Program-made: the position numbers and the translations under genes
Assembly: GCF_008728515.1 (NCBI RefSeq)
Contig: NC_044986.1
Coordinates: 51,820,855 to 51,884,854, forward strand
Origin: Papio anubis
Lineage: Eukaryota; Chordata; Mammalia; Primates; Cercopithecidae
Direction of reading: 5' to 3'
DNA length: 64,000 bases
Shown here: piece after piece, positions 14,765 through 26,509 of the stretch
Layout: each line of letters begins with the position of its first letter
Numbering within the stretch: position 1 is the stretch's first letter
Notes under the pieces: model-generated
The model's input: the letters and a program-made list of their open reading frames with translations, nothing else
What the model was told of the DNA's origin: nothing
The model's database searches: none

Positions 14765-15143
14765 TAGTCAGTGTTTTGCAGACAAACAGAACCAATAGGA
14801 GAGAGATGGGGAGAAGAAATAAGGAATTGTTTAGCATGATTATGAGGGAAAAGACGTCCCAAGATCTGCAATCAGCAATCTGGAGACTCAGGAGAGATGG
14901 TGGCATAGCTTCAGTTTGAAAGCTGGCAGGCAGGTTTGACACTCAATAAAAGCCAGAGTTTCAGTTTGAGTCCAAAGGCAGGAAGAGACCAATGTCCCAT
15001 CTCAATGCATTCAGGTAGGAGGAAGTTCCTTCTTACTCCTAGGAAAGTCAGCCTTTTTATTCTATTCAAGACTTCCACTGATTGGATGGGACCCACCCAC
15101 ATCACTGGGGAAGTCTACATTACTTGGTCTACGAATTCAATAT
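14765..15143 (-). mobile_element. MaLR-type LTR fragment, antisense (copy 1)
   Basis: Read on the plus strand it contains 'gacaaacagaaccaatagga', 'ctgcaatcagcaatctggag', 'accaatgtcccatctcaatg' and 'cccacccacatcactgggg'. This is the usual order of an antisense LTR-type repeat whose sense copy ends with a MaLR-like TAATACA terminus. The part that would lie to the right (the sense 5' end) is missing. Subfamily not assigned. Confidence 0.5.
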
Positions 15144-15453
15144 AGAAAAAGATATACATAAGATATTTAAAATTTTTAAAGATAATTTCTAATTAAAATA
15201 TAACATTTTAATTTTGTTTTTAGAGTTCTTTAAGTGTCCTTAATTTTTCAGCATTCTTTTTAAAAAAACAATTTTATTTTATTCAAAATTCCCTTTTGGA
15301 AAATATTAAATGGTGGCCTATATAATCTTAGACTTTACATGCTTTTTGATAAATATAACATTAAAAGTAGTAGGTGTAGTAGTAACTTAAATTACATATA
15401 TAAGATGTACATATATTATCCTCCAGAGGAAATAAAACTGTTAAGAACTCTGA

Positions 15454-15750
15454 TTTAGTCAGGGTTCTCCAGAGAAACAGAACTGATAGAAGATGGGTGT
15501 GTGTGTGTGTATACATATACACATACATACATATATATATAGAGAGAGAGAGAGAAGAGAAGGCAAGGCAAGGCAGGGCAGGGCAGGGCAGGGCAGGGCA
15601 GGGCATTTATTAGGAGAATTGGCTTATCTGATTTCAGAGGTGAAGAAGTCTCATAATAGGCCATGTGCAAGTTAGAGAACCAGGAAAGTTGTTAGCGTGG
15701 CTCAGTCCAAATCTAGAGGCCTTTCCAGACTTTTCCACTAATCAATGCAT
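15454..15750 (-). mobile_element. MaLR-type LTR fragment, antisense (copy 2), with simple repeats inside
   Basis: Starts with 'agtcagggttctccagagaa' and 'acagaactgatagaaga', the same family and orientation as the copy about 300 bp to the left. A microsatellite cluster occupies the usual TATA/GAGA-rich part, after which the family text resumes ('ggagaattggcttatctgat', 'agagaaccaggaaagt'). Confidence 0.5.
15496..15606. repeat. Composite TG / TA / GA / GGGCA tandem repeats
   Basis: Four simple repeats lie back to back: (GT)n at about 15496-15511, a TACATA-type run to 15540, (GA)n at about 15541-15558, and a pentamer array at about 15562-15606 that begins as GGCAA and becomes GGGCA. The pentamer array has G only on the plus strand. 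Confidence 0.85.
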
Positions 15751-16440
15751 TATATTTAGAAAGGTATCACAGTAAGTCTCTATTTCAATTTAAAATTCTC
15801 TCTTTTTGGTAACAATGAAGGACAAAGGGGCAAATTTTATAATTATTGTGAAAAGAGATTACAGACAAAGGGCCTGGATAATACCAAAAATAGAAGAAAG
15901 AACCATCCATCTGGGGCAGAGAACTAGCAGTGATATTGCTTGAAATATGGAAATTAATAATATGTATGGTTGAGTTTAAGGTTTAAACATAAAAGTTAAA
16001 TCTAAATCTAAAATATATCATTTAACTCTCTAGAACATACCTAATCAGTTATGTGAAATAAGCATGCTGATTCTCAGTACTTTGTCAATAATAAAGATTT
16101 TTCCAAATAGTATTGAAGAAATAGCAAAGTGTCTAAAAGAATAGCCTTAGACCATGAACCATAGAGAAAAAGACAAGGTTTGCCATGAAAAGTGAATAAC
16201 CTTTTTATTTCCAGTTGTGATGTGCTCATACAAACCATTAGCACTTTCATTTCAGTGAATTATGCCAGTTCTTGCTTTACCTTGTCAAATGAGCCAGTTA
16301 ATACCCTAAATATAAATGAAACTTTTCTCCCTTAGATGAAAATAAAAAGAAAAATTTATCTAATTAAGTTCAGATAAAATATAGTTCATGCTTTTAAACA
16401 TTTTTAAAAAATATTAAAATGTCAGGCAAGGTGTTATTCC
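15751..16440. other. AT-rich unique DNA
   Basis: No gene or confident repeat is recognised. Confidence 0.45.
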
Positions 16441-16444
16441 CAGG

Positions 16445-16640
16445 ATTAGCTTTGGCCTGTACATCATTCTGCAATGATAGAAACATTTGTATGCTCACAA
16501 GTGGCCTTTGGGCACTTGGAAAGTGACCAATGTAACAGCTAAGCAAGTAAAATTTTACTTTTTTAAATTTTAGTTAATTCATACTTAAAGAACTCTGTGT
16601 GGCTAGTGGCTACCATATTGGATGGAGCAATTCTAAATGA
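16445..16640. mobile_element. hAT-type MITE-like fragment
   Basis: Contains 'tgggcacttggaaagtg' and 'gtggctagtggctaccatat' followed by 'tggatggagcaattct', with 'cattctgcaatgatagaaac' on the left. This is the self-complementary layout of a short non-autonomous DNA transposon of the MER/Charlie type. Exact family not assigned. Confidence 0.5.
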
Positions 16641-18085
16641 ATGAAAGTGGCTGGACCCTTTGTCAATTTTAGTGTCTTTGATTATCAGGGTAGACAGTAA
16701 CTACAACTTTCCTCTTTCATCCTCCAGGGTTACATCGGTTGAAACAACATCCACCTCTGCTGAAAATACTTCTGTCTGCTGCGTGAACAGTGCTGCAGTC
16801 CAGCTGGGTAAAACTAAAATATCATTTACCTCTATTGCTTGAGAGTATGCTGATATTTGTTCATTGTTTTCTAAAGTATTAATTGCATGTGATCCTGTGT
16901 ATAAACTGGTGTTGAATAGACAATACATTTGTGAATGAGGCTTACTTTTGGGAAGTAGTTACAGGAGTTTGTGCTGACTCCTCTCTATTCTTCCTGAAGC
17001 TGGCCTTTTAGTGTCTTCCATCTCTTATTTTTCTTTACCTTAAATAAAAAACATTCCTATGTTACATTTGTGGTTCATAATAACTATCCTGCTTATTTTC
17101 TAGAATGTTTCTATTATGATAATTATTGTGTTCTCTGCTATAATAGTAAGACTTTATAAATGAAAAAGAAAATAGGTAGCACTGAATAATACTTAAAGTT
17201 AACTAGAAGACAATTTCTGAAACTTTGTGAATTGGCAAATATAAGACATATAACCTAGCTAAATTTAAGCAACAAATACAAAGGATACAATTAACATGTT
17301 AAAAAGTATGTGTTTGTTTCTGTATTAATTGGTGCAGTTGAACTCTTCAGCAAAATTACATCTCCCCAAAAACTTTGTTTCTTAGACTATAGGAGGACTA
17401 GTGCATCCATCCTGAATATATAAAGAGCTAATCTTTTGGAAGAGGTATGACAAACGTTCTTCTTGTGCCAATAATTAAAAAGAAAAAAAAGGAAAACACA
17501 AGACTTTTAAAATTAATAATCTAGGATCAAATATTAAATGTATGACAAGTGCAGATGATAGCAATGTTCCGATGCAATTATGTATAGCATAAAAATTAAG
17601 AATGACTTTAAAAAACAATAGAACATCTGTGCAATACAATTGTATAAAACAAAAAAATCAAGGAATATTCTTGAAAAAAGTGTTTTAATTATTTTCATCA
17701 TCAACTCTATAATTATTAATTACATAATTGCAATTTATTACATTTTAAAATATATTGACATTTTATTTTCTAATTTGCATGTATTTCTTGAACATTTCCA
17801 GTTTCATTAATCACTACTTTTGCTGACGTTCTACAAATTGAACTTTTTGTGGCTGACTTTAATGCTTTACTATCTTAACAAAACTAGACTGGACTCTCCT
17901 TTGAAAATATATGATCGACACAAGCTGGCTTATCTCCAGGTAGAGGTTATTTATTGGCATTTCGAAGTTAGTTTGAGTTGTTATTAGAAAGCTATGGAAA
18001 TAGCTATCTCTGAATTGTCCATTGCCTTCAGGAATCACTTTGGAATATTGAGTATTAAAGAAAGAGAACTTTATCAACTTCTTAT
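16641..18085. other. AT-rich unique DNA
   Basis: No gene is supported. A 75-codon open stretch on the minus strand at 16701-16928 has balanced composition but no domain I recognise, no promoter and no splice context. Confidence 0.4.
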
Positions 18086-18089
18086 CAAT

Positions 18090-18397
18090 CTTTTTTCTTT
18101 TTTTTTTTTTTTTTTTGAGACATAGTTTCACTCGTTACCCAGGCTGGAGTGCAATGGCCGATCTCTGCTCGCTGCAACCTCCGCCTCCTGAGTTCAAGCG
18201 ATTCGCTTGCCTCAGCCTCCCGAGTAGTTGAGATTACAGGCATGCGCCACCACACCCAGCTAATTTTGTATTTTTAGTAGAGACAGGGTTTCTCTATGTT
18301 GGTCACGCTGGTCTCGAACTCCCGACCTCAGGTGACCCGCCTGCCTCGGCCTCCCAAAGTGCTGGGATTGCAGGCACGAGCCACTGCTGCCAGTACC
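18090..18397 (-). mobile_element. Alu SINE, antisense
   Basis: The T-rich tail (18090-18116) precedes 'gagacatagtttcactcg', and the copy ends 'gccactgctgccagtacc'. Intermediate divergence, AluS-like. Confidence 0.94.
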
Positions 18398-18515
18398 CAA
18401 TCTACTTTTTTATAGATGTGAATGCATTGCAAGGCAAAGCACAAATAATAACCAAGAAACCAGAAATAGAACATTCCCACATGGCCAGGCATGGATTAAA
18501 GTCTAGGATATTCAA

Positions 18516-18795
18516 GGTCAGGCATGGTTGCTCATGCCTATAACCCAGCAGTTTGGGAGGCCAAGGCAGAAGAATCACTTGAGCTCAGGAGGTCGAGACC
18601 AGCCAAATCCCCGTCTCCAACAAAAATACAAAAAATAAGCCCGGCGTGGTGGTACACCGTCTGTGGTCTCAGCTACTTTGGAGGCGGAGGCAGGAGGATC
18701 ACTTGAGCAGGGGAGGTGAAAGTTGCAGGGAGGCGAGACCACACCCACTGCACTCCAGCCTGGGTGACTCGAAAAAAAAAAAAAAGAAAAAAAAT
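18516..18795 (+). mobile_element. Alu SINE with target duplication and an internal deletion
   Basis: Starts 'ggtcaggcatggttgctcat', lacks about 20 bp after 'gtcgagaccagcc', and ends in an A-rich tail at about 18772-18795. A 10-bp direct repeat GTCTAGGATA flanks it at 18501-18510 and 18796-18805. Five extra bases (TTCAA) lie between the left repeat and the Alu start. With the antisense Alu at 18090-18397 it forms a head-to-head inverted pair about 120 bp apart. Confidence 0.92.
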
Positions 18796-18805
18796 GTCTA
18801 GGATA

Positions 18806-19872
18806 CCGGGAGGTCTCTGCTACTCTTCCCTCATTCATCTAAGATTTTTAGTACAATTTCCTGAGTCACATAAGCAATAAGGCGCCACTATTTCTCTTCT
18901 AAAAATAGACATGTAGTGCAAATGCTTCCATTTTAAAATAATTGCTCTATGAAGTGCCCAATTTATACCTTCTTGAAAGGTTACCTCATTGCTTCAGCAT
19001 ACATTTATCACTGTCTTATAAATATTTTTAGCACTGATTTGAAGTTGCATAATTGTATGACCAGAGTTACAAATGTTGTTCTGCTTTTAGGTATTCATTT
19101 AAACAACAAATATTTAATGGACACTGAGCTGTTTTCATTAAGAGTTCTTTCATATGTAAACAACAACAGGAAATGGATCCTTCAGCCAGAGAAAGAATTG
19201 ATTCAAAAATTTTAAAATTGGGAAGTGCTTAGCACTCTAACTTGATGGTCCTGATGAAATATGAACTTGTATAGACAAGCAACATTTTTCACACAATTAC
19301 TATACACTCAACATTGTGCTTACTGATGAGGATGCCAAATTAATTAATTAATTAATTAATAATCACTTTTTGAGGATTTTCCGGGTTCTTGTTAGGAAGA
19401 TGAAATGAATATGTACAAAATAATTTTAAAATTATAAAGGGCATGATTATATACATATTGTATGGAAATTTGGAAAGAGAATATTAATGACAATTTTTGT
19501 TTATATGCCATAAAATTAACCGTATTGCAGGCAAAAATTGTAACTATAAATATGTAACTATATAAAAATATATACAGTCTATGACTTTGTTTTATATATC
19601 TCTATAGTTATCTGCATTGATGACTCTCTGCCAGTTAAACTTACTCTGTTTTTTCATGTTACCTGCAACATACAGCCACAATATCAATATAACAACTTTA
19701 TTTACTCTTGTTCTTAGTTTAAAATTTTTGCAATCCAAAGTCGTTATTGGGTCCAAATCTAATGTTCTAACTTAGTACATTTGGAAAATTCTTTCCTAAT
19801 ACCTCTGGGAAAACACAAAATATTACTTACAAAAATAAATGCATAAAAATGATTAAAACCTCTATGTAAGTT
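18806..19872. other. AT-rich unique DNA with a (TTAA)n tract
   Basis: Contains an ATTA/TTAA tandem run at about 19339-19361. A short 'caacaaatatttaatggaca' element near 19102 resembles an L2-type 3' end but is too short to call. No gene is seen. Confidence 0.45.
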
Positions 19873-20248
19873 TGGGTGAGTATTTTCACACTGCTATAAA
19901 GAAATACCCTAGAGTGGGTAATTTATAAGGAAATGAGGTTTAATTGACTCATAGTTGAGCATGGCTAGGGAGGCCTCAGGAAATTCACAATTATGGCAGA
20001 AGGCGAAAGGGCAAGTGAAGACCTTCTTCACATGGTGGCCGAAAAGAGAGAGCTAGCAAGAGCAGGAAAAGATGCCTTATAAGACTATTAGATCTCCTGA
20101 GAACTCACTTACTATCATGAAAACAACATGGGGGAAACCATCCAGGAACCAATCACTTCTCACCTTGTCCCTCCCTGGACATGTGGGGATCATGGTGATT
20201 ACAATTCAAGATGAGATTTGAGTGGGGACACAGAGCCAAATGATATCA
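19873..20248 (-). mobile_element. MST/THE1-type MaLR solo LTR, antisense
   Basis: Plus-strand text runs 'tttcacactgctataaagaa', 'ggtaatttataaggaaatga', 'acaattatggcagaaggcg', 'catggggga...ccaatcac' and 'agatttgagtggggacacag', ending 'gccaaatgatatca'. This is the reverse complement of the standard TGATATGGTTTGGC-starting MaLR LTR. Length is about 376 bp, as expected. No partner LTR is nearby. Confidence 0.85.
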
Positions 20249-21070
20249 ATGGCTTAGGAAAAAACTATTGTATGATTACTCTATTTAGATGTTTTAAATG
20301 TCATAATTTGTAATGTTTAAAATATTTTAATTACAAATAAACACAGAAAAACTAATGACTATGATGTATTTTTACAAAGTCACGTGCAGAATTTGTGATT
20401 AAAGTGGAATAATGTTGTGGATTTAAGATCAAACAATATTTTTTGCAAAATTTTGAAACTTTTATTATTATTTTGTCTCTGTGAAACATCAATATAAAAA
20501 GAGAACAAAGAAAGGAAAATTCATTGGAAGTAAGGGTTGGCTCATGAATTTTAAGTTCAGGTGTACCTTGCAAGGTTAGATTACTGGTATTGATAATACC
20601 ACTCAGTAAATACTTTCTGTTTTCAAACACAGGAACACTTGCAATCTAGTAGCTATTGCTTCTGTACTACAGATAAATTAAAAACGAACAAAATTTGAGC
20701 TCAGCAAAACTGACATCCCTTGATAAAATTTCCAACAGTCACATGGTTCAATGATTTTCTTAACTACCTTCTCAAGGACTCACATAAATTAATCCAAAAT
20801 AACTGTTTGAAAACTATTTATCTCAATATCTTTGTTCTTGTGACTTAACAGAGAATGAAAGATGATAAAAAGAAAAATAATATCTTTTAATAGTCTTCAG
20901 AGTAATTTTAGGAGATGAAATATAATTTTACAACTTTTTTTACTTTTTATGAACGTATGGAGATATATACACAAAAATACAAGTTTCAAGTAAATTATTG
21001 AACGACTGATTAAATGTGGGTTTTGTTTACATTCTTTTAAATGAGAATTAAGGAAAGAAAAAAAATGAGT
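20249..21070. other. AT-rich unique DNA
   Basis: No gene or confident repeat is recognised. Confidence 0.45.
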
Positions 21071-21074
21071 GTTT

Positions 21075-21640
21075 CTTCATACCTACAAGAATGCCTAAAA
21101 TGAAACAGAAGGAAAATACAGAATGTTGGTGACCACATGGAGCAACCGGAACTCTCATACACTAATAGTGAGAATATTAATTGGTATGGCTACTTCCAAA
21201 AAGTGTTGAGTCATATCTACCACAGCCAAATGTACATACTTTCTATAAATCAGACATTTCTTCCAACCCAAGCATATACTCAGCAGATAGGCACACATAT
21301 GTTCAACAACAGCAGCAACAAAAAAGAAACCGGAATAATTGTAACAGACTTACCTGTAAAACCCTAAAATAGAAAATTACTTAAATCTCCATCAAGAACA
21401 TATGGAAATTGTCTTACATTGTACCACAGAACATTTTTGAGAAATGAGGACTGATCATGCACCATTGGACACAAAATATGAAGGAATCTTACAAACATGT
21501 TGTTAAGTGAAATAATTCAGTAACATGACCTCATTTGTATAAATTTCAAAATGATTTAATTATTCAATAGTAAAATAAATTGTAGTAGAGGTCATCCTTG
21601 TGTGGAGGCAGCTAGAGATGGAAGGGAATTATGAAGGCAG
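21075..21640 (+). mobile_element. L1M LINE 3' fragment
   Basis: The sense strand shows the end of ORF2 and the 3' region: 'agaatgcctaaaatgaaaca', 'tggagcaaccggaactctca', 'tacactaatagtgagaat', then 'catgttgttaagtgaaataa' and 'cctcatttgtataaatttca'. Frames are broken. The internal order is shortened compared with a complete L1. Confidence 0.65.
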
Positions 21641-23675
21641 CAGCTTGGTTATAGAATATCATAGGCATCTTTTTCTCAATATACCTTATATTTTTAAAAA
21701 TGTATTGATCTGGGTATATATAATTTGTGCACATTTCTGTTTCAAAGTAATTTTTCTACAAAAACTATTAAGACCCAGATTTTCTACATTTGTCACAGGA
21801 ATATAAAGGTTTGAAAAGTGCCATTTCAAATAAAATACATTTTAATGCGTTAACTACTGAATGTGAAAAATTGTTGATATTATATTGGTTATATTAATTG
21901 CAGATGTCATATGTTGCCTAAATTTTAGGGTTTGTTACAGTAAGCCTACATAGAGTACCTTAAAAATGTAAAAATGTGAATATTCTATGGAATATTTTTA
22001 GTATTTTTCTTTAAAATACAAGACTGGAAGTAAAACAAATTTGAGTAAGTTTGTGCTCTAGTATTAACCTTCTCCTCTGATCTCTGTCATCAAGATACCA
22101 ATTCAAGAACAGATCCATAAAGGAAAAAATATAGAAGCAGAATCCTCATATCGCATCCTGGCATTATATACCAGTTTTACAAGTACAGTGTTTCATCATT
22201 ATATTAGTACTGTTTATTTCTGTGTGAAGAGTTTATGTGTATCAATAGAGAAAAATTTAAACTTAAATTAGTTGTTCCTTGTCTTTAGTTCTTTTGCTAC
22301 TCTTATTTGAAAAGAAAAACAAATGTGAAATTTTTTTAATGCTAGAAAGGACTGGATAGCTTTGTGTTTCTTTCATAAACTAAATCTGTTAGTTTGACAG
22401 GAATATTGTAGTTCTGCACTTATTGTTGTAATTATATATGTAGTTATGCATATATTAATATATTTATGTACACCTATAACTATATGTATACACATACATA
22501 TATATGGATGCATGGTTACTGGAGCAGCACCATCAGATTTCAAAATGGAAATCAAACAACACTCTTGAGTACTAAATGTAAAACATCTATAAAATTATGA
22601 ACTTTTTCTGGGTTTGCTTTTACTGGACTAATGCTATTCTTTATTACTGTAAAATATTTATACTAGGATTTGCATGTCACAGGTACTTCAACAGCTCGTC
22701 TTCTTAAACTAACCCCCAGGGTCTTAGGGTCTTGCCATCTTGTCAGGATACTGGACTGGGTCAGAGAGTGTGCCCATTCTCTTAGAAGCCAAAAGATTTC
22801 CTTCCTTCCGTTCTGGGAGAAATTTAACCCCATTGATTTTCTCGCTCTCAGAAACATGTTACCATTACTCTTTGTCTTCTAAGACATCTAAGCATCTTAG
22901 ATGTGGGTACATTTGTTTGTGTGTCTTCTAAGCATCGTAGCAGTGGCTACTTGTTTATTTTGTTTTTCAAAGAAAAGAAGAACCAGCTACTTTTAGTCTT
23001 TTTATGTTTTATCCCAGAAAAATAAGCTTTGAATCAGAGCAGGACAAATGGGTCTGGCTTAATATTTGAAATGATGAGAGGAGAAAATATAAGAAAAACA
23101 TGTCTATATTTTATTACATGATTGTAGAAAATAGGCTTTTCGACACTTTACACATTCACAGGTTCATAAGTAATTTTGTAATTCACAATAAAGTGCTCAA
23201 TGACAAAATACTGTAAAGTTATAATGTGTTTGTCTTTACGCTGGAGTACAGCTTAGAGGAAGTTATTTGTGTATTTAAAAAATTTATTTATTGTGTAATT
23301 ATAAAAATACATTCCAATACAGAGATTCAACAAAATAAATATTTGTTTGAACTTTGGCTTAGAGAGTAATTTTTTTTTCTTCTCTCCCATATTTTAGATA
23401 ATATGTACGTTCATTTCAATTTTAGATTTATTGACATTTTGGTCTTGATTTGCTTGAGTTTTAGTTATTGAAATTATAATTGGAAATATTAGATTAATCC
23501 AAAATTAGAAATTTGATTCATGTCAATATTAAGGTTTTTGTTTTAATTGTAGATTCACATACATATGTAAAAATAATTCATTCACATCATGTGTATTCTT
23601 TGCCAAGTGTTCTCCAATAATATCGTTGAGATAATGATATTGCTATAGTCAAGTTCCAGGAAAATTCCATCACCC
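21641..23675. other. AT-rich unique DNA
   Basis: Contains a TA/CA-rich tract near 22433-22506 and a short repeated phrase 'tctaagcatc' near 22887 and 22927. No gene or confident repeat is recognised. Confidence 0.4.
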
Positions 23676-23679
23676 CAAA

Positions 23680-25460
23680 CATGCTACACATTGCAGACAT
23701 CCTCTCTTATTCCAAATCTTAAGGGTTAAGCACTATGTCTTTCACTATGAAGTATAATATTGACTGTAGGTATTTGTAGGTAATTTTACTAACCTGAGAA
23801 AGTTATTCTGTTTATGTTTCTGATAGTCTTTATCTAAAATTGTATAGACTTTGACAGTTTTGTTCTCAATTGATATGATTATATCATTTGCCTTCCTAAG
23901 TCTACTGATATTGTGGATTACGTTGATTAATTTTGGAATATTGAACATACCTTGCATTCATGCAATTAACACTAATTAGTCTAATATAATTATATTTAAA
24001 TAGAAAATACTTTGTTAATGATTTTTTTGTCTATATTGGTAATTGGCCTAGAGTATTTTTCTTTCTTTTTATTTTGTGTTTGTTGAATTTTATATTGGGA
24101 TAATACTAATTTCAAATAATGAATTGGGAAATGCTTCCTTCTCATATTTGGTGGAAGAAATTTTATAGAATTGATGTTAATTCTTATTTAAATATTTAGT
24201 AGATTCACCAATCAGGGCCTAAAGATTTCTTTTCAACAGATTTTTAACTAGGAATTCAATTTCCTTTAGAGTTTTAAGGCTACTCAAATTATCTATTGCA
24301 TATTTGATAAATTTAGTAATCAGCATCTTTTGAAGAATTTGTCCATGTTATCTACATTATCAAATTTATGTGTGTCGGGTTGTCCTTTTGATATTTGCAG
24401 GGTCTATAGTGACATCTGCTTTTCCTTTCATGATATGAGTAAATTGTGCCTTCTCTCTTTCTCTTTGTTACTTTTGCCAGAAGTGTGCAAACTGTATTGA
24501 TTTTTTTCAAACAGCCAGCCTTAACATTTATTTTACTTGATTTTCTGCTTTAAATGTCCATGATTTCTGATCTTAGGTTACTGATTTGAGACTTTCCCTT
24601 TCTTAATGAAAGCATTTATTTTTATAGTATTGCCTTGTAGAAATTATTTAGATATGTCCCACCAATTTTGATATATTCATTTTTATTTAGTTCATTGTAT
24701 TTCTAAATTTTACTTAAGACTTTCTCTTTGACCCATAGATTATGTAGAACTATGTATGTATTTAGTCTGTTGGAAACAGGTCCCCCAAAATCTGGTCATA
24801 AACTGGCCCCCAAACTGGCCATAAACAAAATCTCTGCAGCACTGTGACATGTTCATGATGGCCATGATACCCACACTAGAAGGTTGTGGGTTTATTTGAA
24901 TGAGGGCAAGGAACACTTGGCCCACACACGGTGGAAAACCACTTAAAGGCATTCTTAAACCACAAACAACAGCATGAGCGATCTGTTCCTTAAGGACATG
25001 CTCCTGCTGCAGATAACTAGCCCAACCTATCCCTTTATTTCGGCCCATCCCTTTGTTTCCCATAAGGAATACTTTTAGTTAATCTATAATATAAAGAAAC
25101 AATGCTTATCACTGGCTTGCTGTTAGTAAATACGTAGGTAAATCCCTGTTCAAGACTCTCAGCTCTGAAGGCTGTGAGACCCCTGATTTCCTACTCCACA
25201 CCCCTATATTTCTGTGTGTGTTTCTTTAATTTCTCTAGTGCTAATGGGTTGGGTCTCCCTGACCGAGCTGGTATTGACATAGTCTTTGGAAATTTTTGAA
25301 TTAGTTTTCTGTTACTAATTTTTAGTATTGTTCCATTGTGATCACAGGTCACAGAATACATTGTGGATGATATGACTTACTACGAGTCTTTTGAAGTTTG
25401 TTTTATGGCTCAGAGTGTGAGATATGGTCTACCTCAATATATGTTCCATGTGCATATAAA
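23680..25460 (-). mobile_element. Old L1M LINE, antisense, split by an LTR
   Basis: Plus-strand text is reverse-complement ORF2: 'ctgatattgtggattacgtt', 'gaacataccttgcattcatg', 'attgatgttaattcttattt', 'tttctctttgacccatagat' and, after the LTR, 'agtattgttccattgtgatc'. Frames are broken throughout. Removing the LTR at 24768-25279 and one copy of TAGTC joins the two halves in the correct L1 order. Confidence 0.75.
24768..25279 (+). mobile_element. ERVK-type solo LTR, probably MER9 family
   Basis: A 512-bp block begins TGTTGGAAACAGG and ends in CA. Internal landmarks include 'ctgcagcactgtgacatgtt', 'aggacatgctcctgctgcag', 'tatttcggcccatccctttg' and 'tgtgagacccctgatttcct'. TAGTC flanks it on both sides (24763-24767 and 25280-25284) and L1 text continues across. 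There is no internal viral region, so it is a solo LTR left by LTR-LTR recombination. A G-to-A rich set of CpG losses and an AGTAAA in place of AATAAA near 25125 show age. The MER9 name rests on memory of its length and start; other ERVK LTR families are possible. Confidence 0.75.
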
Positions 25461-25507
25461 ATGAAAAATAAAAATTATGGTATTTCAATTCTGTATATCA
25501 AGATCTG

Positions 25508-25508
25508 A

Positions 25509-25536
<28 letters not shown>
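25508..25536. repeat. Poly-T run
   Basis: About 27 consecutive T after 'agatctga'. It is not followed by recognisable Alu text, so its origin is unknown; it may be the antisense tail of a very short retroinsertion. Confidence 0.7.
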
Positions 25537-25540
<4 letters not shown>

Positions 25541-26505
25541 CACTAATATAGACTAAACTGAGAATTTGGGGAGACAGTAGTCATAATAGTAGTCTGGTGG
25601 TGGGTGTGTTTTGCATGTGTTTGGCTAGTCTGTTTCTTTTCTTTTATTGACTTGCTTTTTTTCTTTCTTTAAAACATTTTGTATCTCTTTTTCTATTCTT
25701 TCTTGTTTGTTCATTCTCTTTCTCCACATTACTATTTTTTATCTTGTCATTTTCTTTTTTATTTTACTCGTATCCCTAGAGTTTAAATGAAAAAAGGAGA
25801 CCAAGACACACAGAGTAATTGAAGAAACATGAATTGTCCAAAGGAATGAAATTGAGAATATCTAGTCCATTTCCTCCTTTAAATTGAAATGCTATTTCTG
25901 TGCCAGGACAAAACTTTTTTGAGTAAGCAGATGCTCAAATCAACCAAAGGACACAAGATTACCATGACACAGGAAGCTACGGCAGAGTATAAATTCAGTT
26001 CAACATCTGTGTTTCCAGATACATTTAACTTCAGCAATAACATATGCCTGAACATGGAGACCACATGAGTTTTTGTATGAACTCTGAAAAATAAGCTTTT
26101 TCATGTTTTCTTTGGCCTTCAGACTGGAAAAATAGCATATTAAATAGAAACCGAGCATTAAACAGTTTTGTGTCTAGTCAGGTGACTCAGTGTATCACAT
26201 TTAGAGTTTCTTCCACTTTTGTATTTTAAATATTACATATTTTCTGATAATAACTTCTTTAAATACAGTAAAAACTTAAAATCTCTTTTACTTTCATATT
26301 CTTTTATCCAAATTTCTTCAGAGATATAATCACTGTTATTGGTTTAGCATTTCATTCTTATCAGTTCTAGTATTTTCTAATTCTATGTATGTGTTATTTC
26401 GGATAATCACATTTCTCTCACTTATTGACTGATAATAAATGGAAGTGAATTCCATTATTATTGTGAAATTATTATCTCCAAGGATGTTGTTAATGTATTG
26501 AAAAT
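25537..26505. other. AT-rich unique DNA
   Basis: No gene or confident repeat is recognised. Confidence 0.45.
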
Positions 26506-26509
26506 ATTA

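Noticed and set aside
16701..16928. A 75-residue minus-strand frame with balanced composition
   Set aside because: No recognised domain, promoter, splice signal or conservation evidence; a frame of this length is expected by chance in 64 kb.
24740..25063. A 107-residue minus-strand frame
   Set aside because: It runs antisense through the MER9-like LTR, with no homology to a cellular or viral protein that I recognise.
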